Assembly: GCA_002298125.1 (NCBI GenBank)
Contig: DBMJ01000004.1
Span: 1 to 64,000, forward strand
DNA from: Clostridium sp. UBA701
GTDB taxonomy: Bacteria; Bacillota; Clostridia; Clostridiales; Clostridiaceae
DNA length: 64,000 nt
Reading direction: 5' to 3'
Shown: one piece after another, positions 25,846 through 34,634 of the stretch
Numbering within the stretch: position 1 is the stretch's first letter
How the letters are laid out: every line of letters starts with the position of its first letter
The notes under the pieces: generated by a model
Told to the model about the DNA's origin: nothing
What the model saw: only the letters and a program-made list of their open reading frames with translations
The model's database searches: none
Made by a program: the position numbers and the translations under genes

Positions 25846-26592
25846 TTACTGATTTTCTAATATCTGATCTTTTGGGACCTCCTTGTGAAATTTAGCAGGG
25901 TTTCCTTTTACTATGGTTTCTTTTTTTACATCCTTTGTTACCACACTTCCAGCTGCCACGAAACCATCTTCTTCTATTATTTTTCCAGGAAGAATTGTAG
26001 CCTGAGCACCTATTCTGCCGCCCTTTTTCACTGTTATCCCTTTAAAATGTTTGTATCTTTCTTTAGATCTTGCTGCATAGTTATCATTAGAAGTAACTAC
26101 ACCAGGAGCAATAAATACATAGTCTTCAACTTCTGAATAAGCAGTTAAGTAAACATTTGTCTCAAGCTTACAATAGGAACCAACTTTACAGAAATTCTCA
26201 ATGGCAACGCCTCTGCCTATTATTGTTTTATCACCTATTATTACATTTTCTCTAATGGTGGATAGATCAGCTACTAAGGTTTTGCTTCCTATAGTACAGC
26301 CAGCATAAATTATTACCCCTGCTCCTATTAGTGCTCCTTCAGAAATAACAGGAGGGGCTAGCTTATCCTCATCCTTAAATATGCTGTTTACTGATCTCAT
26401 TGGTAGCTTGCCAATAACGGTGTTATCATCTATTCTAACATTTTCTCCTATGATGGAGCCTTCATGTATAATAACTCCATTTCCTATAATAGAGTTATCC
26501 CCTATTACTACCCCATCTTCTATTACGGAGAACCTTCCTACTTTAACATTGTCACCTACAACTGCCTTGTCTGATATATAATTATACTCCAT
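25846..26592 (-). CDS. hexapeptide N-acetyltransferase (WbpD-like)
   Basis: Left-handed beta-helix acetyltransferase of 248 residues with many repeats of the [IV]GxxxxI type (VVGDNVKVGRFSVIEDGVVI, IGRGVAIENFCKVGSYCKLE). The ending IVKGNPAKFHK is typical. It would N-acetylate the 3-amino sugar nucleotide made by the adjacent WbpE-like enzyme. The start ATG at 26592 (MEYNYISD) lies eight bases after AAGGA. It overlaps the stop of the upstream oxidoreductase by 11 bases; a longer reading frame from 26631 has no suitable ribosome site. Confidence 0.87.
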   Translation of the reverse strand: MEYNYISDKAVVGDNVKVGRFSVIEDGVVIGDNSIIGNGVIIHEGSIIGENVRIDDNTVIGKLPMRSVNSIFKDEDKLAPPVISEGALIGAGVIIYAGCTIGSKTLVADLSTIRENVIIGDKTIIGRGVAIENFCKVGSYCKLETNVYLTAYSEVEDYVFIAPGVVTSNDNYAARSKERYKHFKGITVKKGGRIGAQATILPGKIIEEDGFVAAGSVVTKDVKKETIVKGNPAKFHKEVPKDQILENQ

Positions 26593-27685
26593 CTTTAATT
26601 CCTTCCATTTCCAAGGTAGAGAAGCTTTCAAGCGGCAATTTTACAGGAAGCCCTGTCTTTCTTGATTTATAAGCTGCAAGAATTATTGACATTCCTTTCT
26701 TTCCCTCTTCTCCATTTATAAGAGGCTCTCTGTTTTCATTTATTGCGTCTATCATATCCTTATATAATGGAATATGTCCAAAGCCATATACTGAATCTGG
26801 ATCTCCTTCTTGAGATTTTATTATATCCTCTTCACTGTCTAAATCATCACCAAATCTCCAATTTTCTATTTTGTTGACGGCAATTCCTCCTATACATACT
26901 GTTCCCTTTTCCCCAAATATAGATAGAGTCTCCTCCAAATTTTGGGGATAAATACAGGCAGAACCTTCTATTATTCCTATGGCTCCATTTTTAAACCTTA
27001 ATAATACTGCTCCAAAGTCCTCTGCTTCTATGTCTCTTAAAAAAGTATCACACTGACTGTAAACTGTATCTACTTCTCCTCCCAACATCCACTGAAGGAG
27101 GTCTATATTATGGATACATTGATTCATTAAGGTTCCACCATCTAATTTCCAAGTTCCTCTCCAGGGTGCTTGAGTATAGTAGCCCATGTTTCTATTCCAT
27201 AGAATTCTGGCAGTTCCATTAATTATTCTACCAAATCTATCTTTTTCCACAGCTTCTCTTAGCATTTGAATTGATTTATTAAATCTATTCTGGTGGCTCA
27301 CGCATAGCTTAACATTGTTATCTTTAGCTGCCTTTATCATTCTATCAGCATCAACAATTGAAAGAGCCATTGGTTTTTCAACAATTACATGCTTCCCTTT
27401 ATTCATAGTATCTATAGCAATTTCAGGGTGATAACCACTTTCTGTTGCTATGGAAACTACATCTATTTCTTCATTATCTAACATTTTTTTATAGTCTTCA
27501 TATACTGAAATGCTAACTTCTTTCCCTATTTTTTCAGTATATTCTTTCTTTCTTACCTCAGCCTTTTCTTTTTCTACATCACATAGAGAAACCAGCTCAA
27601 TCTCTTCAAAATTACTAACTATGGCTTCTATATGCTTATAGGATATTCTTCCACAGCCTATAATTGCAAATCTTAATTTACTCAT
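26582..27685 (-). CDS. Gfo/Idh/MocA-family sugar dehydrogenase (WbpB-like)
   Basis: NAD-dependent oxidoreductase of 367 residues. The N-terminal Rossmann fold has FAIIGCGRISYKHIEA, and the conserved EKP motif occurs in VIVEKPMALS (about residue 96). WKLDGGTLMNQCIHNIDLLQWMLG carries the family catalytic His/Asp region. As WbpB it would oxidise C3 of UDP-GlcNAcA before transamination. The start ATG at 27685 has AGAGGTG seven bases upstream. It lies directly behind the UDP-sugar dehydrogenase gene. Confidence 0.88.
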   Translation of the reverse strand: MSKLRFAIIGCGRISYKHIEAIVSNFEEIELVSLCDVEKEKAEVRKKEYTEKIGKEVSISVYEDYKKMLDNEEIDVVSIATESGYHPEIAIDTMNKGKHVIVEKPMALSIVDADRMIKAAKDNNVKLCVSHQNRFNKSIQMLREAVEKDRFGRIINGTARILWNRNMGYYTQAPWRGTWKLDGGTLMNQCIHNIDLLQWMLGGEVDTVYSQCDTFLRDIEAEDFGAVLLRFKNGAIGIIEGSACIYPQNLEETLSIFGEKGTVCIGGIAVNKIENWRFGDDLDSEEDIIKSQEGDPDSVYGFGHIPLYKDMIDAINENREPLINGEEGKKGMSIILAAYKSRKTGLPVKLPLESFSTLEMEGIKDGV

Positions 27686-27697
27686 GTATAGCACCTC

Positions 27698-29014
27698 TTA
27701 TAGCTTATTAATCTTTTCTCTATTATTTTTAACAGCCTTAGTTGCATTTCTTGTATCATAGAGTATTTTAGCCTCGTCTACTATGTTCTGATAATCATAA
27801 CAAGAATGGTTAGTTGTTATGATAACTATATCTGCTTCCTTTATTTCCTCTTCCCAATTAACTGATTTATATTCTTTTTTTAAATGCTTAAAGGACGGTA
27901 TGTAAGGATCATTATAGGAAACAACTGCTCCATTTTTCTCTAAGTGCTCAATTACCTTTAGAACAGGTGATTCTCTCATATCATCAATATCATTTTTATA
28001 TGCTGCCCCCATTAAAAGTACTTTAGAACCGTTTAAAGGCTTTCTCTTTTCATTAAGTAGCTTCATGACACTTTCTACTACAAATTCTGGCATATAGTCA
28101 TTTATTATTCCTGAGGTTTCTATTAATTTTGTATGATAGTCATATTCCTTAGCCTTCCACTCTAAATAGAAGGGATCAAGTGGAATACAGTGTCCGCCAA
28201 GACCTGGCCCTGGATAGAAGGGCATAAACCCATAAGGCTTTGTTTTAGCAGCATCTATAACCTCCCATACATCTATCCCCATTCTTTTACACAGTACTGC
28301 CATTTCATTTGCTAGGGCTATATTTACATTTCTAAAGGTATTTTCTAAGATTTTTTCCATTTCCGCAACAGCCGGTGATGATACTTCCATAACATCTCCC
28401 TCTAAAATACTTCTATATAGCATAGCAGCTACCTCTGTGCATCCTTTAGTACAACCACCTACAACCTTAGGAGTATTTTTCGTGTTAAATTGCTTATTAC
28501 CTGGGTCTACTCTCTCTGGTGAGAAGGCAAGAAAGAAATCTTCTCCACATTTTAAACCGCTTTCTTCTAAAATAGGCTTACATACCTCTTCTGTGGTGCC
28601 AGGATAAGTGGTACTCTCTAATACTACCAACATTCCTTTGTGCAAATATTTTGCAACGCTCTTAGTAGAATTTACCACATAGGATAAATCAGGTTGCTTG
28701 TACAAATCTAAAGGAGTTGGAACTGCTATGGCTAAAGCATCTACATCTTTTACAAAACTAAAATCTATAGTTGCCTTTAGCTTACCACTTTCAACAAGCT
28801 CCTTTAAGTCTGAATCCACTATATCTCCAATATAGTTATGGCCTTGATTAATTAGCTCTACCTTTGAAGCTTGTACATCAAATCCTATAACTTCATAGCC
28901 TGCTTTAGCTTTTTCGACTGCTAAAGGAAGTCCTACATAGCCTAGACCAACAACTCCAAGCTTGGCTGTTTTGTTCTGTAATTTTTCAATTAGTTCGTCT
29001 TTCAATTCAGTCAT
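27698..29014 (-). CDS. UDP-N-acetylhexosamine 6-dehydrogenase (WbpA-like)
   Basis: Two-step NAD-dependent oxidation of a UDP-sugar C6 to the uronic acid. The 438 residues begin with a Rossmann motif GVVGLGYVGLPLAVEKA. ESTTYPGTTEEV (about residue 130), AFSPERVDPG and the catalytic loop PGPGLGGHCIPLDPFYL (Cys near 272) are intact. Resemblance is to the UDP-GlcNAc/ManNAc dehydrogenase branch. With WbpB, D, E and I downstream it should act on UDP-GlcNAc. ATG start with AGGAGG. Confidence 0.9.
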   Translation of the reverse strand: MTELKDELIEKLQNKTAKLGVVGLGYVGLPLAVEKAKAGYEVIGFDVQASKVELINQGHNYIGDIVDSDLKELVESGKLKATIDFSFVKDVDALAIAVPTPLDLYKQPDLSYVVNSTKSVAKYLHKGMLVVLESTTYPGTTEEVCKPILEESGLKCGEDFFLAFSPERVDPGNKQFNTKNTPKVVGGCTKGCTEVAAMLYRSILEGDVMEVSSPAVAEMEKILENTFRNVNIALANEMAVLCKRMGIDVWEVIDAAKTKPYGFMPFYPGPGLGGHCIPLDPFYLEWKAKEYDYHTKLIETSGIINDYMPEFVVESVMKLLNEKRKPLNGSKVLLMGAAYKNDIDDMRESPVLKVIEHLEKNGAVVSYNDPYIPSFKHLKKEYKSVNWEEEIKEADIVIITTNHSCYDYQNIVDEAKILYDTRNATKAVKNNREKINKL

Positions 29015-29034
29015 GTTTATCCTCCTAAAACTAT

Positions 29035-29208
29035 TTAATTGTTTTTATCGATATACTTAATTATCCTTGCTGGATTTCCAGCAATAACACATTAGACTTC
29101 TATAAAACTTTTTGTCACTACTGAACCAGTGCCAAACGTAGTATGGGGTCTTAAAACAACAGCAGGTAATAAAACAGAGTTCATACCTATCCAACTTTTT
29201 ACTAACAT
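29035..29208 (-). pseudogene. broken hexapeptide acetyltransferase
   Basis: The minus strand encodes MLVKSWIGMNSVLLPAVVLR, then PHTTFGTGSVVTKSFIEV, then an in-frame TAA, then CVIAGNPARIIKYIDKNN and a final stop. The end GNPARIIKYI is the classic C-terminus of hexapeptide-repeat acetyltransferases. What remains is only the last 55 or so codons, interrupted by one stop, between wzx and the wbpA-like gene. It is too short to form the beta-helix, so it is called a relic. Confidence 0.75.
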
Positions 29209-29212
29209 TAAT

Positions 29213-30664
29213 TTAACTATTTAATATATTCCATGTCTCTTTTATCGGTTTGTGCAACAAAAATAAATATAATAATAACCATATAGCACCAAAAATCATT
29301 GCCTCTATAATATTTCCAACAAAATAGTCTAGATCGATTTTTTTTATTATGAAATAGAATAATATTCCAAGTAATAAGTTTACAATCGAAACATTTAAAA
29401 GTTTTCGCCATGGCATAATACTTTTAAATCTAACATTTAATTTGTTAGAAGTAATTCTTAATTGCAACATGTTTACAAAACCGATGCTTATTATTGAGGC
29501 TATTGCAAAACCATTAATTCCAATGAAGTAATGCAATGTTAAGTTCAATACCACATTCAATGCTAAAGTTAAAATTGAAGAGTAGAAAATAAATTTTGTT
29601 TCACCTAAGCAATTTAAAACCATACCAAAATATGTTGTACGTAGTAGTAATAATAGTGAATATATTCTAAAAACTTGGACACCAGGTAAATACTTATTTG
29701 AATATAAAAAAGACATAACCTGAGGTGCAAATACAATAAGTGAAGTAGAAAAAAAACATATAAAAATATATGATAGATACGTTGCACTTCCCCATAAACT
29801 AATTGCATTGTTTTCTTTTTTTGACTTTAATAATCTAACCATCTGAGGCATCAATACAGCAGTTATTGATGCCGAAATTATTGTCACTGGCATTTCATTT
29901 GCTGCATTGGTATATATAGCAAGGGTTTTCGTATCGTAAAAGTAACCTACCATCAGTTTATCAGCTTGAATATTTAATGTACCAACTATAGCAGATAATC
30001 CTAACGGTAGAGAAAAAACTAAAATTTTCTTTATTAGACTATAATCAATACCGATTAGTTTTGTATTGGATTGTTTAGTAACGATCAAGTAAATAATTAT
30101 TGTAAATATGACTTCACTATATATAAACCATTTCATATATAACATAAAATCCCACTTAAACTCATATGCAATAATTATCAATAAAAGTGTTACAGTTCCA
30201 CGGATAACACGATAAGTCATTAATAAGCTTGTTCTTTTTTCCACTATCAAAAAATTATCAAAGCTTGAATTAATAATATTAATCCATGGCAATAGAAATA
30301 GAACAAATATAAAATTTGTTATTAAGGTGTTATTAAAATACATAGATATAAGTGGTGCCGCAATTATTAATATAATTCCGGCTGCAAAACTTACTATTGT
30401 ATTAAATGTAAAATACGTTGATAAAAATTTAGCCTTTTCACCTTTTGTATCTGCTGAAGCCAAAAAATAATTAATGCTATTTGGAAAACCCATAGCAAAT
30501 ATAGAAATTGCTAATGTTACCACCATAACGATTTGAGAATATGTGCCATATTCACCCAATGACCGAAAATGTGATAATAACATTGTAGATAGCATACCTA
30601 TTATTAAGGTAACTATTTTCATTATGGTTAGTTTTAAAGCCTCTTTTCCAATTGAGTTGTTCAA
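29213..30664 (-). CDS. wzx: polysaccharide flippase Wzx
   Basis: Moves the undecaprenyl-linked repeat unit across the membrane. 483 residues with about fourteen transmembrane segments, the polysaccharide-synthase/MATE-like N-terminus (LLSHFRSLGEYGTYSQIVMVVTLAISIFAMGFPNSINYFLA) and YSLLLLLRTTYFGMVLNCLGETK in the second half. The start is TTG at 30664 with GGAGGT eight bases upstream. The substrate cannot be read from sequence; context indicates the diNAcBac/ManNAc3NAcA polymer of this locus. The gene symbol is a functional label. Confidence 0.88.
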   Translation of the reverse strand: MNNSIGKEALKLTIMKIVTLIIGMLSTMLLSHFRSLGEYGTYSQIVMVVTLAISIFAMGFPNSINYFLASADTKGEKAKFLSTYFTFNTIVSFAAGIILIIAAPLISMYFNNTLITNFIFVLFLLPWINIINSSFDNFLIVEKRTSLLMTYRVIRGTVTLLLIIIAYEFKWDFMLYMKWFIYSEVIFTIIIYLIVTKQSNTKLIGIDYSLIKKILVFSLPLGLSAIVGTLNIQADKLMVGYFYDTKTLAIYTNAANEMPVTIISASITAVLMPQMVRLLKSKKENNAISLWGSATYLSYIFICFFSTSLIVFAPQVMSFLYSNKYLPGVQVFRIYSLLLLLRTTYFGMVLNCLGETKFIFYSSILTLALNVVLNLTLHYFIGINGFAIASIISIGFVNMLQLRITSNKLNVRFKSIMPWRKLLNVSIVNLLLGILFYFIIKKIDLDYFVGNIIEAMIFGAIWLLLYLFLLHKPIKETWNILNS

Positions 30665-30839
30665 TTACAAACCTCCGAATAGTTCAAATAAAATTTATAT
30701 TTCTTATAAGAAATATGACATTAAATAATCTAGTTAATGAGAATTATGGTAAAGATTGATTAATAAAGCAAACTTATTTTTAATTAACATTAAGATATTA
30801 GTGATTCTATAATAAATTTAACAATTTTTGATACAGTAA

Positions 30840-32057
30840 TTATAAATTCCATTTTATCCTCAGTTCATTAACAACTTCAAGTTCTGCATTCATTCTCTCG
30901 TTCCAACTCCAAAAGTGTTTTTTAGCATATTGTTTTGCATTGTCTCCTAATTTATTGGCATAATTTCTATCATCTAATATTTTATTAATATATTCAGGTA
31001 TTTTGTCTAAATTTTCTACACTTAATAGAATACCATTTTCTTCATTTTTAATAATGGATGCTGTATCCCCAACATTTAAGGTAATTATTGGTTTGCCACA
31101 GGACATTGCCTCCAATAATGGATTCCCAACATTACTCAAATCGTACAAAGACAAAAATATATCAGCTAAGTCCAAATAATTTCTAACTTCACTTTGTGGT
31201 ACAGATCCCACAAAAATTACATTTGAAGTTAAATTTAATTTCTTAGTTAGTTCCATAAGGGTTTGCTTTTCTTCTCCATCACCAACAATAACTAGTTTAC
31301 ATGCTGACCTTTCTTTAGTAACATATGAAAGCGCTTCAATCGCCCGATTTACCTTTTTCCATGATGCTAATCTACATACTGTCATTAATACTTCATCAGA
31401 TTGAGTTAGTCCCAAGTCTTTTCTTAGCTTCTTTACTTTTATTTTATTTTCTACTTCATCTATATCTATATCCACTCCATTTTTCCAAAATTTAATTTGT
31501 TTAGATCTATTATTTAAATTTCTTAATACTTTGTCCCCTTGGGTACCATCATCAGTCATAATAGTAATATCTGCCTCTGTTTTTAATGCTTGAAAATGGG
31601 GGTATCTTTTAAGTCTATTAAGCTGATTATTCTTTATGGGGGCTAATACAGTTCCCTGAAATCGTGTAACAAATGGGAGATTAAACTTATCTTTCAACTT
31701 AACCCCGGCTTTTACTCCATCAACTTCATAAGCATATATAACAGCTTGATTATTATATTTTTTTAATGCTTTTTTCCCTAGTTGCCAGAGCATATAATTA
31801 CCCTGAAATACATGAAGAATTCTTCCAAAAAAACTAATTTTTTTAATTTTAACGAATGGATAAAATACCGGCTTAAATGTTATATTTTTTAGTCCTTCTA
31901 ATTCAGGTGTTACCCCAAGATTATATTCAGGATTAATTAGTGTTACATCCCATCCATCTTTTATATATGCTTCAATTGTTTTATAGAAAGAAGGAGCGCC
32001 TTTTTCTTTTTCCATTGACCATATATTTAGGTAAGATAAAAAAATGATATTTTTCAT
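30840..32057 (-). CDS. glycosyltransferase family 4
   Basis: Cytoplasmic GT-B glycosyltransferase of 405 residues. The acceptor-side N-terminal half starts with NIIFLSYLNIWSMEKEKGAPSF. The nucleotide-sugar half has VCRLASWKKVNRAIEAL (about residue 225), VIVGDGEEK and the EX7E-type stretch NPLLEAMSCGKPIITLN (about 320). One of four GT4-type enzymes in the block. Donor sugar unknown. ATG start with AGGAG. Confidence 0.85.
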   Translation of the reverse strand: MKNIIFLSYLNIWSMEKEKGAPSFYKTIEAYIKDGWDVTLINPEYNLGVTPELEGLKNITFKPVFYPFVKIKKISFFGRILHVFQGNYMLWQLGKKALKKYNNQAVIYAYEVDGVKAGVKLKDKFNLPFVTRFQGTVLAPIKNNQLNRLKRYPHFQALKTEADITIMTDDGTQGDKVLRNLNNRSKQIKFWKNGVDIDIDEVENKIKVKKLRKDLGLTQSDEVLMTVCRLASWKKVNRAIEALSYVTKERSACKLVIVGDGEEKQTLMELTKKLNLTSNVIFVGSVPQSEVRNYLDLADIFLSLYDLSNVGNPLLEAMSCGKPIITLNVGDTASIIKNEENGILLSVENLDKIPEYINKILDDRNYANKLGDNAKQYAKKHFWSWNERMNAELEVVNELRIKWNL

Positions 32058-32171
32058 GTTTTAACTCCTATTCCATTACATTTCTATATATTTAAATCTT
32101 TGTTAGTATATGCCTTTGATAGATTAAAAATATTATTCTATACTTCATTATAAATATAGTTAATTGAAACC

Positions 32172-33458
32172 TTAGCCTAAATCTGTAGAAGCATAATTTA
32201 TAAAAGCAAAAATTATACCCCAAAATACCCATAACCATTCTCGGATAATGTTAGAACTTGAACTCATTGAAGCAACAACAAATGCTAGCATGAATGCAAT
32301 AAAAGCTTGCGCAATAAAAACATTGTCCTTATCTCTACTGTTTTTTACGATCCTACTCAATAGTTTTATATTCTTAATATACATAAAAATATAGCCTATA
32401 AAAACTATAATTCCTGATGAAACTAGAATCTCCATCCACCAGTTATGTATATTAGTAATATTCCTTACATAATATTTAGGATGCAAAGCCATATGATATT
32501 CTATATTCCCAACGCCTACTCCTAAGAAGAAAGATTGTTTCAAAAATATGATACCGTTTTTCATTAAATTAATCCTAACATAATCAGATTTTCCATCTTG
32601 GCTAGTTAGATCAATACTAGTTAATTGTGAAATAACATTACTATTAGCTTTTAAGAACGAAAACCCACTAATAAAAATAATAATTGTTGTAACAATTATT
32701 ATACTTGCTTTTTTAAATGAACTTGCATTCTTAAATAAGCTTGCATTCTTAAATAATGAAACGCAAAGAAATAGTATAGATAAAACAAAGCCAATAAAAT
32801 TAGCTCGAGATTGTGTTGCTATTAATAAAAAAACAGATGATAGCATCAAAAGTATACTAAATAGCTTCCCAATTTTGTTACTTATTATTTTGCTGCATAT
32901 TAATGATACATAAAAACTCATTAAACAAAATAGAGCAAAATCATTAGGGTTTCCAAATACGCCTATTGGTATCCTAAATCCAGTACTTCCGTGAACAATA
33001 CTATAATATAATTGATTCTTTGCACTAATATATCTATAATTACCTGTATATATTTCATAGTATCCTAATAAACTATAGACAACTATAAACAAATCAATTA
33101 TAATAAATACTTTATAAAAATCTTTCTTCTCATTTAAATATAAACCAATGCACCATATACTAACAACACCTGAAGCAATAAATGAGAACGCCCTAAACCA
33201 ACCATTTACATCCTTTACAAAAATAAGAGATATTGCCGCGTATACTACCCAAAATGCCATAAACAAGTAGGAATAGTAATTTTTACTCTCATTCAACTTT
33301 GCTCTATTTTTATTCATTTTTAAATTAAAAATCATTAAAAATGGTACAATAATAACAAATATTCTATACAATGATAATTTAAATAAGCCTATATCAAAGG
33401 CAAAAATCTGCACACTGAAAAATGCCGCCGCAATCATCAATAAAATAATCCTTTTCAT
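32172..33458 (-). CDS. wzy: O-antigen-type polymerase Wzy
   Basis: Joins repeat units on the outer face of the membrane. 428 residues, about eleven or twelve transmembrane segments, with the Wzy/O-antigen ligase pattern: RIPIGVFGNPNDFALFCL, QSRANFIGFVLSILF (about residue 220) and a long outer loop ending FLGVGVGNIEYHMALHPKYY...NIHNWWMEILVSSG. It contains an 18-base tandem repeat (see 32704-32757). It overlaps the GT4 gene upstream by four bases. The symbol is a functional label. Confidence 0.85.
   Translation of the reverse strand: MKRIILLMIAAAFFSVQIFAFDIGLFKLSLYRIFVIIVPFLMIFNLKMNKNRAKLNESKNYYSYLFMAFWVVYAAISLIFVKDVNGWFRAFSFIASGVVSIWCIGLYLNEKKDFYKVFIIIDLFIVVYSLLGYYEIYTGNYRYISAKNQLYYSIVHGSTGFRIPIGVFGNPNDFALFCLMSFYVSLICSKIISNKIGKLFSILLMLSSVFLLIATQSRANFIGFVLSILFLCVSLFKNASLFKNASSFKKASIIIVTTIIIFISGFSFLKANSNVISQLTSIDLTSQDGKSDYVRINLMKNGIIFLKQSFFLGVGVGNIEYHMALHPKYYVRNITNIHNWWMEILVSSGIIVFIGYIFMYIKNIKLLSRIVKNSRDKDNVFIAQAFIAFMLAFVVASMSSSSNIIREWLWVFWGIIFAFINYASTDLG
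32704..32757 (-). repeat. three tandem 18-base units inside wzy
   Basis: Two near-identical units CTTGCATTCTTAAATAAG and CTTGCATTCTTAAATAAT (32722-32739 and 32740-32757) follow a diverged one (32704-32721). In the protein they read SLFKNA, SLFKNA and SSFKKA, with the diverged unit last. Being a multiple of three, gain or loss of a unit would keep the frame. Confidence 0.85.
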
Positions 33459-34600
33459 AAATACCTCGATTCTACGTTAGTAATGGTTTTATAAATCTCT
33501 ATTAACTGCTTTGAAACAGTTTTAGGAGAAAATAATTCTTTCGTTTCTTCAGCTATTCTTTGTCTATTGTATTTGCTATTGAACTTGTACATAAAACTCA
33601 TAGCATCTGCTAATTCTTCTAAATCATCAATAGCTACCAATCGTCCATTATTCTCATGCACAAATTCTTCTGGACCACCACATTTAGTAGCTATTACTGG
33701 GATTCCACATGCTAAAGCTTCAATATAAGCAACTCCAAATGTCTCTGATTGTGATGCCAAAACAAAACAATCACTATCCTTAAACTTTTCGGCAATAGTT
33801 TCTCTTTTACACATTCCTTTTAAAAAAACTCTGTTTTGTAATTTATAATTTACAATTTGTGCTTCTAATCTTTTCTTTTCTATACCGTCTCCAAAAATTG
33901 TAAGTGTAACATTTGTGCAATCTCGGAAAGCCTTGTAAAAAGCTTCTATAGTAAGATCCATTCTTTTTCCATAAATCAAATTTCCAGTCGATATAAAATT
34001 GAATTTGCCTTCTATTACTTTTGGATTAAATGAAAATAGATTTATGTCAAAAATGTTGGGGACGTATATAGGTTTAATATGGAAATTTTTCTCAATAACA
34101 TTTGATAATGCTGGACTAACTGCAATTACCGTATCAGCTTGTTTGTATGCATATGATGCAATATTAAAGAGTTTCTTCTCTATCTTCGGTCTATTAATCA
34201 ATGAAGAATGTTCTGTAATCACAAGAGGCACATTAGCTACTTTTTTTAATTTAGCAGCTGCATAACCCATATCAGTAAAATGTGCATGCAATATATCAGG
34301 TTTACCGTGTTCTTTAAATATAGTTTTACAAAGAATATTTAGACCCAGACTGGTAATTTCTTTCAACAAAGCACTTGGTATCCTGCCCAAAGGAATATTC
34401 AACACATAAGCATGAACACCTTCATTTTCATGATGTTCTAACCCCCATTTACGCCACCGTCTGATTGAACGAACATCAACAGCAGCAAAAATCACTCTAC
34501 AGCCTGCATTTACCAATGCCTTAGCCTGATCTAGTTCAAATATTCCTAATCCTTTATATTTTTCTGTTGGATATCCATTTGAAATAACCAATACAAACAT
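33455..34600 (-). CDS. glycosyltransferase family 4
   Basis: GT-B enzyme of 381 residues. N-terminal acceptor domain VLVISNGYPTEKYKGLGIFELDQAKAL; donor domain with FISTGNLIYGKRMDLTIEAF (about residue 203), TIFGDGIEKKRLE and the EX7E stretch SETFGVAYIEALACGIPVIATKCGGPEEFV (about 287-317). Start ATG behind AAGGGAATG. It sits between the amidotransferase gene and wzy. Donor unknown. Confidence 0.87.
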   Translation of the reverse strand: MFVLVISNGYPTEKYKGLGIFELDQAKALVNAGCRVIFAAVDVRSIRRWRKWGLEHHENEGVHAYVLNIPLGRIPSALLKEITSLGLNILCKTIFKEHGKPDILHAHFTDMGYAAAKLKKVANVPLVITEHSSLINRPKIEKKLFNIASYAYKQADTVIAVSPALSNVIEKNFHIKPIYVPNIFDINLFSFNPKVIEGKFNFISTGNLIYGKRMDLTIEAFYKAFRDCTNVTLTIFGDGIEKKRLEAQIVNYKLQNRVFLKGMCKRETIAEKFKDSDCFVLASQSETFGVAYIEALACGIPVIATKCGGPEEFVHENNGRLVAIDDLEELADAMSFMYKFNSKYNRQRIAEETKELFSPKTVSKQLIEIYKTITNVESRYL

Positions 34601-34634
34601 AGTACATTCCCTTCCGTATAAAATAAAGCTTGCT

